This document shows, one piece after another, positions 9,055-17,862 of a DNA stretch of 64,000 nt. The translations under genes and the position numbers were made by a program. This DNA comes from Enterovibrio qingdaonensis. Its GTDB lineage: Bacteria; Pseudomonadota; Gammaproteobacteria; Enterobacterales; Vibrionaceae. The notes under the pieces are model-generated. The model saw nothing but the letters and a program-made list of their open reading frames with translations. It had not been told where the DNA came from and made no database searches. Location: positions 248,001 through 312,000 of the forward strand of contig NZ_JAJUBB010000001.1 in the NCBI RefSeq assembly GCF_028683135.1. Direction: 5' to 3'. Within the stretch, counting starts at the first letter, position 1. The number at the start of each line of letters is the position of its first letter.

Positions 9055-9483
9055 TTACTTACCTTTGTGTGTCATAACGGCCATGGTTAGTCGACTTGTA
9101 CACACTAGCCGACCGCGCTCGTCAGTGATCTCAATCTGCCATACATGTGTCGTCGCCCCTAAATGTACCGCTGTGGCTTTGCCATGTACGAGACCCGAAC
9201 GCATCGCACGAATGTGATTCGCATTAATATCTAAACCAACACAGTATTTGTTTTCATCGACTGCCATGTTTGCTGCTAAAGAACCTAGTGACTCAGCCAA
9301 TACAACAGAGGCTCCTCCATGCAGCATTCCCAACGGCTGATGGGTGCGATGGTCAACGGGCATCGTTCCTGACAAGCTGTTGTCGTCGAATTCGGTATAA
9401 CGAATGTCCAAATGTGCCATCAGTGTGTTTGCGGATGTGGCATTCAATCCTTCAATAGAGATCGGTTTCTTCCAAATAGACAC
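9055..9483 (-). CDS. Hotdog-fold acyl-CoA thioesterase (YdiI/MenI type)
   Basis: This 142-aa hotdog enzyme hydrolyses acyl-CoA or aryl-CoA thioesters; E. coli YdiI (MenI) acts on 1,4-dihydroxy-2-naphthoyl-CoA in menaquinone synthesis. Family motifs are HQPLGMLHGGASVVLAES, with the catalytic Glu64, and the late HVWQIEITDERGRLV. The open frame extends to 9558, but a GTG at 9483 preceded by AGGAG at 5 bases gives the normal SIWKKP N-terminus and length, so that start was chosen. It forms a two-gene unit with the DUF3389-type gene downstream. The exact substrate is inferred. Confidence 0.88.
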   Translation of the reverse strand: MSIWKKPISIEGLNATSANTLMAHLDIRYTEFDDNSLSGTMPVDHRTHQPLGMLHGGASVVLAESLGSLAANMAVDENKYCVGLDINANHIRAMRSGLVHGKATAVHLGATTHVWQIEITDERGRLVCTSRLTMAVMTHKGK

Positions 9484-9719
9484 GCTCGCTCCTAATACTG
9501 CTCCGGTCTTTTCGCCATTATCGGTTCTTCGCCCTGAAATCGCTAATTCTTTCAACACACTTCACAAACTCGTTTATGTGACTTTTTTGATTAGGCTTGT
9601 AGTAGGTAGTTTATGGAATTGTTCTATTTCATTGAGGCAATCACCTTTCTATTGTGAAGTAGTAATGAAAGATACGAACAGGGACACTTTAGAAAAGAGA
9701 CGCTTGAAAGGACAAAGCC

Positions 9720-10514
9720 ATGCCACTATTACATGCAAAAATTACCACTGCAGCAGCACTTGTTGCTTTGCTCGTCGGCTGTTCCACATCACCAACCGGG
9801 CGTAACCAATTCATCATGGTATCTGGCTCGGAAATGGCTACCTTGGGTAACCAATCATTTGCTGAACTTAAAAAGGAAGAAAAGATCAGCAAAAACAAAC
9901 GGACCAACGCCTATGTGCAATGTGTGACCGACGCGCTGCTAACAGTGACACCACCACAGCCTGATTTTGAAAAATGGGAAGTGGTTGTCTTCGATAGCGA
10001 TCAAGTAAACGCCTTTGCGCTACCTGGAGGGAAGATTGGCGTGTATACAGGCTTGCTTGACGTTGCTCAAACGCCCGATCAACTTGCTGCCGTCGTTGGC
10101 CACGAAATTGGTCATGTAATGGCTAACCACGGTGGTGAGCGTGTTTCAAGCTCACTTGCAGCAAATGGTGCGCTACAGGTGGCGAACATTGCGCTGGGTG
10201 CGTCAGGGACAGATAACCAAAACATGATTATGGCAGGACTGGGATTAGGCCTAAACGTGGGCGTGTTATTGCCCTTTAGTCGAACGCATGAATCAGAGTC
10301 CGATCTAATTGGGCTGCAGTTGATGAATGATGCTGGCTTCGACCCTCAACAAAGTGTCGAGCTTTGGCGCAATATGGCCAAAGCCTCCGGCGGTGCTCCC
10401 CCTGAATTTTTCTCCTCTCACCCCTCACACACTACGCGTATTGAAGACCTACAAGCAGCAATACAGCGGTTACCGCCTTCGACCACTAACGCACCAAAAT
10501 GCGTGAGACCTTAA
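9720..10514 (+). CDS. M48-family metallopeptidase lipoprotein (LoiP/YggG-like)
   Basis: This 264-aa zinc protease is anchored by a lipid: the signal peptide ends in ALVALLVGC, a good lipobox. The zinc motif is HEIGHVMANH, with the third ligand in the downstream SRTHESESDLIGLQLM region. E. coli LoiP, the closest relative I know, is an outer-membrane protease involved in quality control under low osmolarity. Asn at position +4 and Ser at +2 of the mature lipoprotein (CSTSPTGRN) would allow outer-membrane sorting. AAGGA lies 7 bases before the ATG. A terminator follows directly, so it is monocistronic. Confidence 0.9.
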   Translation: MPLLHAKITTAAALVALLVGCSTSPTGRNQFIMVSGSEMATLGNQSFAELKKEEKISKNKRTNAYVQCVTDALLTVTPPQPDFEKWEVVVFDSDQVNAFALPGGKIGVYTGLLDVAQTPDQLAAVVGHEIGHVMANHGGERVSSSLAANGALQVANIALGASGTDNQNMIMAGLGLGLNVGVLLPFSRTHESESDLIGLQLMNDAGFDPQQSVELWRNMAKASGGAPPEFFSSHPSHTTRIEDLQAAIQRLPPSTTNAPKCVRP

Positions 10515-10520
10515 ACTGAA

Positions 10521-10547
10521 AATGCCCGCATAGAGCGGGCATTTTTT
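10521..10547. terminator. Rho-independent terminator
   Basis: A 9-bp stem (AATGCCCGC and GCGGGCATT at 10521-10543) is followed on the plus strand by TTTTT. It ends the M48 gene and may also serve the converging PAS gene. Confidence 0.85.
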
Positions 10548-10562
10548 ATTCAGATTTTCACG

Positions 10563-10994
10563 TCAATGCAGTTTTGCCAGTGCTTCTGGAGTGACATCCG
10601 CAACTGAGATAAACATGTGCTGAGCTTCCCCACGCAAATTGACGATCGGGTTTAATGACACGTTTTGGTACATGAACTCGGCTTCACCAGTGATTGGCCG
10701 AACATTGCGGCAACGGAAAAGATACGGGCGTTGCTTCCAAACCACGAAACCACGACATTTCAATTCAAACACAGGACGGCATTTGGCGCGAAACCATGCT
10801 TCATTAATTTCAGGAAAGACATCAAACAAACACTTACCTTGCACTTTGTTCGGATGTTTGCCCGTGTGGTGCACCATAAAGCCATTCCACATGTGAATAT
10901 TAAAATCACGGTCCACAACGATCAGGCCCATGTCGATATTCTGTACCATATCGACCATCCAGTTGAACTGTTCAAATTCTGGTGAGTCAATCAT
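10563..10994 (-). CDS. Stand-alone PAS-domain protein
   Basis: This 143-aa protein is a single PAS sensor domain (VQNIDMGLIVVDRDFNIHMWN, then KCLFDVFPEI and the late LNPIVNLRGEAQHMFISVADVT). There is no kinase, GGDEF or methyl-accepting part, so it must act through a partner. Its N-terminus reads straight on from the receiver/CheC-like gene, 2 bases upstream, so the two are in one operon and probably form a sensing pair. The conserved cysteines (KCLF, KCRPVFELKCRG, RCRN) are unusual for PAS and could bind a metal or haem; that is speculation. Confidence 0.85.
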   Translation of the reverse strand: MIDSPEFEQFNWMVDMVQNIDMGLIVVDRDFNIHMWNGFMVHHTGKHPNKVQGKCLFDVFPEINEAWFRAKCRPVFELKCRGFVVWKQRPYLFRCRNVRPITGEAEFMYQNVSLNPIVNLRGEAQHMFISVADVTPEALAKLH

Positions 10995-10996
10995 GG

Positions 10997-12049
10997 TTAG
11001 TCCTCATCATCCATCAAATATGCCAGTTTCGCATCAAGTAGTGGTAAAGAATCATCGACGAGTAACAGGAGCAAGTCGCACTTGATGTTCGTTCCATCAA
11101 TGGCGTAGCTAACCTCAATAGTCACCGTACGCTTCCAGGTGCCCTGCATTTTCTCCACCAATCTGTCGACTGCCAAATGCTGACCAATGATTTCTGGATA
11201 ACTTTGTGCGAAAACTAGCCCAGCTTGCTCTCCGATACCGGATAAAAACGCACTGATAAGGACGTTGCTAACATCCACCATCACTTCAAGTTCGTTATCG
11301 ACCGTACCGTCGTCAGGGTAATCCATGATGTTTAATAAATCTTTCATCGATGAATCTGAAATCAACATCAGTGCTTCACCAGCAAGCCCTTCTCCACTAA
11401 AGCCTTGGCAAATTCCCGACATGTTGTCATTGTTTGCCAAATGCCTGACCGTCATGACCAGCTCACTGACCTCCAACACGTTGACTTGAGGAAGCGGCAT
11501 ATGTACGAACACATCAAAAAACCTCGCCAAGGAGTCTGCGGCTCGCCCCATGGCGACGTTCACAACCTCCATATACATCTCGCGTCTTCCCACCTTCATG
11601 TCATTTAAGGCGGCGGTTGTCGCTGATTGTGTTGGCTGGCTTGGTGCGCTAGGAGCCACAACAGGAGCTGGTGCAGGCTCGGTCCGAATGGATTTATAAG
11701 GCGTAAGAATCTCTTCTAGCTTTTCTGGACTGACAGGCTTTTTAACAAAGGCTTTGGCCCCGAGTCTTAAAACCCGTTCTTGTGCTTTCGGTTGAATGTC
11801 ACCGGAAACGACGTAGACAGGCACATTTATGCGGTGTTTTTTCATCGCATCTAACGTTTCATAACCGTCCATTACGGGCATGGTCAGGTCAAGAAACATA
11901 ACATCAAATGACTGTTCTTTGAGTAATTCGACAGCAACTTTGCCGTTTTCTGCAAACGACACGTCAGCGTCGAAATCGGAAGGGAATGAACGAGCTAACT
12001 GCTTTCGTGCTAAAGCAGAATCATCAGTGATCAATACTCGGGTCGTCAA
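10997..12049 (-). CDS. Response regulator with CheC/CheX-like phosphatase domain
   Basis: This 350-aa protein has an N-terminal CheY-type receiver (residues 1-120, acidic pair D9-D10, phospho-acceptor D54 in MFLDLTMP, lysine in FVKKP), a proline- and alanine-rich linker (about 125-150), and a C-terminal CheC/CheX-like domain (about 155-345) with the characteristic NELEVMVDVSNVLISAFLSGIGEQAG stretch in two parts. CheC-type proteins dephosphorylate CheY-P. Such fusions may reset their own or a partner's receiver. No kinase gene is nearby. It is transcribed with the PAS gene. The region 12050-12301 upstream holds no gene I can support. Confidence 0.87.
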   Translation of the reverse strand: MTTRVLITDDSALARKQLARSFPSDFDADVSFAENGKVAVELLKEQSFDVMFLDLTMPVMDGYETLDAMKKHRINVPVYVVSGDIQPKAQERVLRLGAKAFVKKPVSPEKLEEILTPYKSIRTEPAPAPVVAPSAPSQPTQSATTAALNDMKVGRREMYMEVVNVAMGRAADSLARFFDVFVHMPLPQVNVLEVSELVMTVRHLANNDNMSGICQGFSGEGLAGEALMLISDSSMKDLLNIMDYPDDGTVDNELEVMVDVSNVLISAFLSGIGEQAGLVFAQSYPEIIGQHLAVDRLVEKMQGTWKRTVTIEVSYAIDGTNIKCDLLLLLVDDSLPLLDAKLAYLMDDED

Positions 12050-12301
12050 AGTGTCTACCCCTATGTTTCATGATTTTGATACTGAATGCATCAAGAAGTA
12101 ATACTGGCTATCGCCAATCGATCAAGGCGCAAAATATAACGTAAAGTGCGCACTAATGTCTCAAGCATATGACATTCTTCTCATAAGCATAGTGCGAGTT
12201 GTTCACTTTATCGCCACGATTCAGCTTTCTATCACTGCTTTGTTGAATTAGGTACCGTTTTACCCGAGACCCTCACCGAAACGCCATACCGTTACGATTG
12301 G

Positions 12302-12964
12302 TTATTCTTGCGGCGCGCGAAAAGACGCGATTTGTCGATTTACGCTGTCCAGTGCTCTGTTTTTGTTTTCAAACTCAACAATTAGCTGCTGCCCTTCTTG
12401 TCGCCATTTATTGAACTTGTCACAGTCCGCTTCAGATACCCAATTCCAAGAGTTACCTTGCTTAAACTCATCACATGCCGTCTTACTGAGTTCAGCTTTG
12501 TGGCTGGCCTTCAATATGTCTTCGTTGAGATCACCCACTTGTTTTGTCAGGGCATAACGCTGTTCATAGAGCTTGTCTGTATCAATGATTCGCTGCTCTA
12601 ATGCGCTAACGTTGGTCTCTAACGCGGCAACCTTATCATTCAGCACCTTTGTCTCTTGGGTGTGTTTTTTCTTATTGATTTCTATTTGTTCAAGAAGAGA
12701 ATGAGACGCCAACTCTTTCTCAGACAGCTTTGTCTGCAAACTGGCGATATCGGTCACCTGCTCTTCTATTTTTGTCTCTAATGCCAAAACTTCATCACGT
12801 GCAACGGCCAGTGCGACATTTGAAGCGTCTCGTTGCGCCGTCAGGGTATCTAGCGCATCTTGGGATGAACGCTCGTTTGACGACATAAAGTAAGCAACAA
12901 GAAAACCACTTAATACCATCCCACCAACAAGGAACAAAACCGATGTTTTCTTTGTCTTTGTCAT
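12302..12964 (-). CDS. Membrane-anchored coiled-coil protein of unknown function
   Basis: This 220-aa protein has one N-terminal membrane span (about residues 6-26, VLFLVGGMVLSGFLVAYF) and then a long periplasmic coiled coil (about 40-150) rich in Glu, Lys, Leu and Ala, ending in a short region with two cysteines (KTACDEFKQ and EADCDKFNKW). I cannot name it. The open frame reaches 13006, but those codons lie inside the terminator of the next gene upstream, so the ATG at 12964 is preferred. No partner gene is evident. Confidence 0.65.
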   Translation of the reverse strand: MTKTKKTSVLFLVGGMVLSGFLVAYFMSSNERSSQDALDTLTAQRDASNVALAVARDEVLALETKIEEQVTDIASLQTKLSEKELASHSLLEQIEINKKKHTQETKVLNDKVAALETNVSALEQRIIDTDKLYEQRYALTKQVGDLNEDILKASHKAELSKTACDEFKQGNSWNWVSEADCDKFNKWRQEGQQLIVEFENKNRALDSVNRQIASFRAPQE

Positions 12965-12984
12965 TACATTCGTCCAATTAAAAA

Positions 12985-13016
12985 AGCCGCCGCCATCATA
13001 ACGCACGGCAGCGGCT
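12985..13016 (-). terminator. Terminator of the MOSC/ferredoxin gene
   Basis: Arms AGCCGCCGCC (12985-12994) and GGCAGCGGCT (13007-13016) pair with one mismatch. On the minus strand TTTTTT follows. It ends the upstream oxidoreductase transcript. Confidence 0.8.
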
Positions 13017-13063
13017 AATAATGTTAGGTTTCAGAAAAATTCCGTTAAGTTTCTATCAGTTGG

Positions 13064-14893
13064 TTAAACCTTGGTCAAAACAACATCACCTTGCGGGATA
13101 CAACAACAGGCAAGGACAAGCCCCTCTTCTTTTTCACCAGGGAAAAGCGCAGGCATGTCGGGTTGGTCCACTTCTCCCTCGACCAATTTCAGCTTACAGC
13201 AACCACACACACCTGCTCGACATGAATAATCCACCTGAACACCGGCTTCTTCAGCTTGCACAAGTATTGGGCGTTGATTGTTGCCATAGATGAACTCCCC
13301 TTCAATGGTGATAGACACATCTTTTGGCGGTGCATCTTGCTCTATTGTCGGCGGTTCGAAAAACTCTTGCTGCACTTTATCAGGAGAAATGCCCGCTTCT
13401 TCCAACAACACTTTTGCAGAAGACATAAACCCTTCCGGGCCACACAAATATATCTGTCGTGCTTCAAGGTTGGACATTGCAACTAAGTGAGATGCGCTTA
13501 AGCGACCAGACTCTCCCGTCCAAGAAGACGAAGGACGGCTAAGTGTAAATACAACAGATAAGCCTTTGTGTTGTTTAGTCAGCTCTTCGAGTTCGGAGGC
13601 AAAAGGAATATCCTCTTCTGCGCGGCATTGGTGCCAAAATAGGACGTCATGAATACCATCACTATCAGCCATTGCTCTAAGCATCGACATCATTGGGGTG
13701 ACGCCACTACCTCCAGAAAGCAATAGTAGCGGACTGCGCTTCGCCACATCATCACTCAAATGAAACTGCCCGTCAGGCTGTTGGGCTTTAAACTGGCTAC
13801 CCACTACAAAGTTGTCATGAATCCAATTTGATACCTGACCACCTTCAACACGTTTAACCGAAATAGCCAAACGCTCAGGGCGCGTAGGCGAAGAGGACAA
13901 GGTGTAACGGCGCTGGATTCGCTCACCATCAATATTTAACTCAATCGGCAGATGTTGACCTGCTTTATATTGAGGCTGTGTGCCCTGCTGACTGTCAAAC
14001 CAGAATGTTTTAAAGTCTTTAGCAACTTCTTCAACCTCTCTGACTTTTAGATTCAACTTGGGTGTTGTGTGGTCCTCATAGACTTCTACGTCTCGGTATT
14101 CCAGGACTTCGATTTTATCGTCAGCGGAAATCACACCTTCGTTTAGCGCAATCAAGTTCATACCAAAATTAACATTGCCACTCTCGTCAGTACGGAACTG
14201 GCTCAGTGTCGTAATCGGTTCGCCCGTTGCTCGAAAACGACCGGTTTCTAAATCCAAAGTAGTGAAAATACAACGGCTACATGGGCGGGCAACATCAAAC
14301 ACGACCGAACCTATACGCACTTTCCCCCACGTATCCTCTTCAAATGCTTCACAACCAGTCGCGACGATGTTTGTACGGAATTGATCCATCGAGTGTTTGT
14401 CGGGCGAACGCGCATTTAAGGCGTCTAATGATGCGTCAGAGATCAAAAGTACTGGGAAGCCATCAGCGAAACTGACCTGTGTTTCGGCACTAGAAGAAAC
14501 GCGGGGTGAAGATTCCTGCCCAATAAATAGCAGTTGCTTTTTACCCCCTAACAGGTGGCTAAACCAGGCATTTGCTGTCGAGGTTGTCGAGTAGGCTGGA
14601 AATTCATCTTTAAATACGTTGGTATCGACACGATCCATCGAAAAGTGCGCGTATTTAAGCATCAAAGGAGACATGGTTGGGTGAGTAAGCGTAATCCCAT
14701 CAGCATTCATTGACGCTTTAACTTGCGTCATTTTGGGTTCGGTTCGCCCGGTTACAAATTTTCCCGTGCTGTCAGCGACCATAAAGCGGCGGTCGAAGCT
14801 GAAGCCTATCTTTTCAACCCAAACATTTGAAAGGCTTATCCCAGCGACAGATTTCACCGGAAAGACATTTAATTGACTGACTTTTGCGCCCAC
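13064..14893 (-). CDS. MOSC - flavin reductase - 2Fe-2S ferredoxin fusion
   Basis: This 609-aa protein joins four parts: a MOSC N-terminal beta-barrel (about 1-110), a MOSC domain (about 120-260, with CxxC-like VARPCSRC that should hold a molybdenum cofactor), a ferredoxin-NADP reductase module (about 275-500, FAD motif RRYTLSSSP and NAD motif SGGSGVTPMMSML), and a C-terminal 2Fe-2S ferredoxin (CRAGVCGCC plus a final CCC). E. coli YcbX has the MOSC and ferredoxin parts and reduces N-hydroxylated bases; here the reductase is built in, making a self-contained electron chain. Vibrio homologues are often called hybrid-cluster NAD(P)-dependent oxidoreductase, but no hcp gene is adjacent. The start is GTG with AAGGAG 5 bases before. 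Function is inferred. Confidence 0.85.
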   Translation of the reverse strand: MGAKVSQLNVFPVKSVAGISLSNVWVEKIGFSFDRRFMVADSTGKFVTGRTEPKMTQVKASMNADGITLTHPTMSPLMLKYAHFSMDRVDTNVFKDEFPAYSTTSTANAWFSHLLGGKKQLLFIGQESSPRVSSSAETQVSFADGFPVLLISDASLDALNARSPDKHSMDQFRTNIVATGCEAFEEDTWGKVRIGSVVFDVARPCSRCIFTTLDLETGRFRATGEPITTLSQFRTDESGNVNFGMNLIALNEGVISADDKIEVLEYRDVEVYEDHTTPKLNLKVREVEEVAKDFKTFWFDSQQGTQPQYKAGQHLPIELNIDGERIQRRYTLSSSPTRPERLAISVKRVEGGQVSNWIHDNFVVGSQFKAQQPDGQFHLSDDVAKRSPLLLLSGGSGVTPMMSMLRAMADSDGIHDVLFWHQCRAEEDIPFASELEELTKQHKGLSVVFTLSRPSSSWTGESGRLSASHLVAMSNLEARQIYLCGPEGFMSSAKVLLEEAGISPDKVQQEFFEPPTIEQDAPPKDVSITIEGEFIYGNNQRPILVQAEEAGVQVDYSCRAGVCGCCKLKLVEGEVDQPDMPALFPGEKEEGLVLACCCIPQGDVVLTKV

Positions 14894-15037
14894 AATGGCT
14901 CCTTATATTTTTATTGTTCACTTCCTTCTGTAATTAGAGCACATTTTCCGCGTCCAACTAAACCCTCTATTTGGCACAGCACAAGGTATTGCACCGCTTT
15001 ATCTCTCTGATTCTTATTGCAAGTTTCAACTAAATAG

Positions 15038-16603
15038 CTATGACGAAGCAATAATGCGTTCTAAACGCTCAGGATCACTAACGAGCGTTGGATACTTTAA
15101 GTACATATGATGGAGACACGTTAAGCATAATGAAATACAGCTCAGTGTCTTATCTCGAATCTCCTCGGCGTCCCACCACGCTTCACCAGACAATATCAAT
15201 GCCCAATCTTGCTCTAACGTTTTGGCTAATTGAATTGCTTCATCACTTCCGCCAATCACAAGTGCGCCGATTGCATCAGACAAGCGATTAGCATCCGCAC
15301 CTGCCCCAAATAAATTTCTTAGCGCCAGAATACTGTCCAACAAGCCATCTAATTTTTCAGGCTGTCTCGCTGCACAAAACAAGCGAGAGAATGCGATACG
15401 AATTCCTCTTGAGTCCGTATCCTCCAATCTCAGGCTCCAACTTTCGAGATCATCTAACACATCATTGGAGATCTCTAATGGATATTCGGCTTCTTGTACG
15501 GTATCGACCCACTCTTTGGCACTTTCCAGCGAGAACGGGTCAACCCGCCAAACCCATTCCGGCGCAACAAATGGCGATGATTCAGAAAGAAAGCACATGG
15601 CGATACAAAGTGTGATGTTGAGTTCGGTAGAAGCTTTTTCATTTTCAGCGTCTTGAACTTCATCTGGCCAATCATCATCTTCCAGCAAATCACCACTGTT
15701 CACCGCATACGCAAAACCTGACTCCAACATAAAGCCGCTGTCTTTTCGCTTCGCCATTTGGCTGGGGATTTGAAGAACATACTCGGCGATTGAAGGGGTG
15801 TACCGGCGTAACGTACCCCACTTGGTATCTAGCTCGTCAAGGTCGGTCAACGATGCGTTTCTAAAACCAACGAAAAGAGGGATCTGAGCCACTTCACCAT
15901 CTGCGACGCTCCTGGCGATTTCGAGCATTTCCAATACAGTATCGACAAATGTCTCTTGGGATACGGGGCCACGAATACGCATTAAATCGTAACTATTAAT
16001 CAAAATCGCTGCAGGCAGAGAAGAAAGGGTGATGATGCCTCTTCGCCCATTTGAGTCTGCGTAATGTCCCCATGTTTCGCTTGGGGAGTTCCCGATTGCT
16101 TCGAAGATACGTTCAAAAGAGAGATCTTCCAAGATCTGACGGTATAACGCTTTACTGCTGGGAAGATGCGAAATAGCTGCACTCAGATACCCTGACGCTC
16201 GGTAAAACAGGTGAGGTCTTGTCCCCGCTTTCACTAAAAAAAGCGGATACAAATCGAGTGCCAGTGCAGCAAGACTTTTTGATAGTGCGTCGCTGCCTTT
16301 GGTATTGATCACTCGGCCATTATTTTGTTTGTGCCAAACCGTGAAAATATGGCGTTCGCCGTGCAGAACATGAGGTAAACGATGAAAAAATGACTGTTCA
16401 ATATCGCCTTGAGATACAGCGACGGCACGCATTTGACGGCACAATTGAATGTAGGATGCCAAGGTATCTTTTTGCTTGGCGGATAGCGCGAATTGCTGCT
16501 GAAGGATTTGCCTCGCTTCTGGCTCAGAAACGTTCAAAATATAGCTAATAACACGATGCCCCATCGCCTTTACAAAATTTGGGATAGGTTCTTTCAACGG
16601 CAT
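15038..16603 (-). CDS. Unrecognised 521-aa protein, possibly HEPN-related at its C-terminus
   Basis: I do not recognise this cytoplasmic protein. It is mostly helical with no signal peptide or membrane span. The C-terminal 110 residues (DGLLDSILALRNLFGAGA..., then EIRDKTLSCISLCLTCLHH) recall Apea-like HEPN domains in pattern, but the catalytic Arg-x4-His of active HEPN RNases is not visible, so any activity is doubtful. The open frame starts at 16678; the ATG at 16603 follows GGGAGGAG closely and was chosen. It is downstream of the LysR gene on the same strand. Base composition is like its neighbours. Confidence 0.6.
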   Translation of the reverse strand: MPLKEPIPNFVKAMGHRVISYILNVSEPEARQILQQQFALSAKQKDTLASYIQLCRQMRAVAVSQGDIEQSFFHRLPHVLHGERHIFTVWHKQNNGRVINTKGSDALSKSLAALALDLYPLFLVKAGTRPHLFYRASGYLSAAISHLPSSKALYRQILEDLSFERIFEAIGNSPSETWGHYADSNGRRGIITLSSLPAAILINSYDLMRIRGPVSQETFVDTVLEMLEIARSVADGEVAQIPLFVGFRNASLTDLDELDTKWGTLRRYTPSIAEYVLQIPSQMAKRKDSGFMLESGFAYAVNSGDLLEDDDWPDEVQDAENEKASTELNITLCIAMCFLSESSPFVAPEWVWRVDPFSLESAKEWVDTVQEAEYPLEISNDVLDDLESWSLRLEDTDSRGIRIAFSRLFCAARQPEKLDGLLDSILALRNLFGAGADANRLSDAIGALVIGGSDEAIQLAKTLEQDWALILSGEAWWDAEEIRDKTLSCISLCLTCLHHMYLKYPTLVSDPERLERIIASS

Positions 16604-16764
16604 AACTCCTCCCGTTTGAAACAATGGCTTTTCGCAGCGAATATGAATTCTATAGTCGTCTATCCTAGTTATCGGCACTACTCTAAAAAAATATAGCAGC
16701 GCATTGTTACTCTTCTCTCATCCTCGCTTCGCAAAAAGCCCAAGTCATCTGAAAATGCACGAAT

Positions 16765-17652
16765 TTATCGGGTATCAACACCCGCAATATTTTTAAGTGC
16801 AGACCACACTTTCTCCCCCGACGGATGCAACCGAGATTGATACCTATACGCGAAGTACGACACGTTACGCTGGTGTGACTCATCGCCAATCTCAATTAAC
16901 TCGCCTGTATTTAGCTCGTGAGTAATTAAGAAATCGGGAAGCCATGCAACGCCATTTCCATCGATAGCCTGCTTTTTGAGAAGATCGACCATTGATGAAA
17001 TAAAAACAGGCATGAGTGCTAATTGCTGCCGAACGGGTTCAAGTTGGCGGCCCATATATAGCGAAGGGCTATAAGCCAACCACGGAACGGTGTCTTCTTC
17101 AATGCTAAAGCGTGGCGAACCGTCTGATTTCGCACCACTAACGGGGATTAGGCTTCCCGTTCCCATTTGGATATGTTCAAAAGGAGGCAGCTTTAAATGC
17201 TCGTTGTCAAATGCGAGCAAGATGTCACATCCCCCCTGCTGCAACGCTTCTACGGCTTCATCCACATTCATAGCATCGACACAAAGCAAGGGCATCTCTT
17301 CCTCACTAAAATGATGCTGTAGCATTTCCGTAGACCGAAATACGAGCGAATGTGCCGAAGCAATTCTTACGATACTTCCATCGGTATAATTCAACGCAGA
17401 TATTTCGCCAATACTGTCGGCAATTTGGGTTATCAAGGTTCTCGCTGTTACTCGAAAGATGCGACCACTGGCAGTCAACGCTATCGGTGTTTGAGAGCGA
17501 TCAATAAGCTCAGCCCCCACTGCCTGTTCGAGCATTCTAATACGACGACTAAACGCAGGTTGTGTGATGTTTCTGTTCGTTGCTGCGACAGAGAAGTTAC
17601 GTGTTGCAGAAAGAACCAAAAAATCTTCAAGCCATTTGCTTTCGATATTCAT
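16765..17652 (-). CDS. LysR-family regulator next to dgcNA (DgcR-like)
   Basis: This 295-aa regulator has the LysR winged helix-turn-helix (residues about 5-64, WLEDFLVLSATRNFSVAATN then QPAFSRRIRMLE) and a substrate-binding domain after about residue 90. It is divergent from dgcN, the usual place for a LysR activator of the adjacent operon, and probably senses a D-amino acid such as D-glutamate; that is by analogy. GTG and ATG stand side by side at 17655 and 17652; the ATG fits the AAGG better. The shared intergenic region contains a 12-bp direct repeat with a 22-bp period that could be its binding site. Confidence 0.85.
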   Translation of the reverse strand: MNIESKWLEDFLVLSATRNFSVAATNRNITQPAFSRRIRMLEQAVGAELIDRSQTPIALTASGRIFRVTARTLITQIADSIGEISALNYTDGSIVRIASAHSLVFRSTEMLQHHFSEEEMPLLCVDAMNVDEAVEALQQGGCDILLAFDNEHLKLPPFEHIQMGTGSLIPVSGAKSDGSPRFSIEEDTVPWLAYSPSLYMGRQLEPVRQQLALMPVFISSMVDLLKKQAIDGNGVAWLPDFLITHELNTGELIEIGDESHQRNVSYFAYRYQSRLHPSGEKVWSALKNIAGVDTR

Positions 17653-17726
17653 CACGCCTTCGCTCCCTCAACAAAAATCCAGAATATCCACCAAATAGCG
17701 TCGCAACAACCTATTTACGAGATCTA

Positions 17727-17760
17727 CATAACAATTATAAAGCCTTGCCATAACAATTAT
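17727..17760. repeat. Tandem 12-bp repeat, candidate LysR operator
   Basis: CATAACAATTAT occurs at 17727-17738 and again at 17749-17760, identical and 22 bp (two helical turns) apart, between the divergent LysR and dgcN genes. The phasing suits a regulator that binds two turns on one face of the helix. No experimental support. Confidence 0.5.
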
Positions 17761-17862
17761 GCATTGGTCAGGCTGACTTGGCATTTTCCATACTGCCTAA
17801 TTCGTTCTTATAGTTAGTGTATTGAAGCCACCAGCAATCGTTCGATGCAAACAAGGACAGTT

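Noticed and set aside
13006-13008. Upstream start of the coiled-coil protein
   Set aside because: The extra codons lie in the terminator hairpin of the preceding gene.
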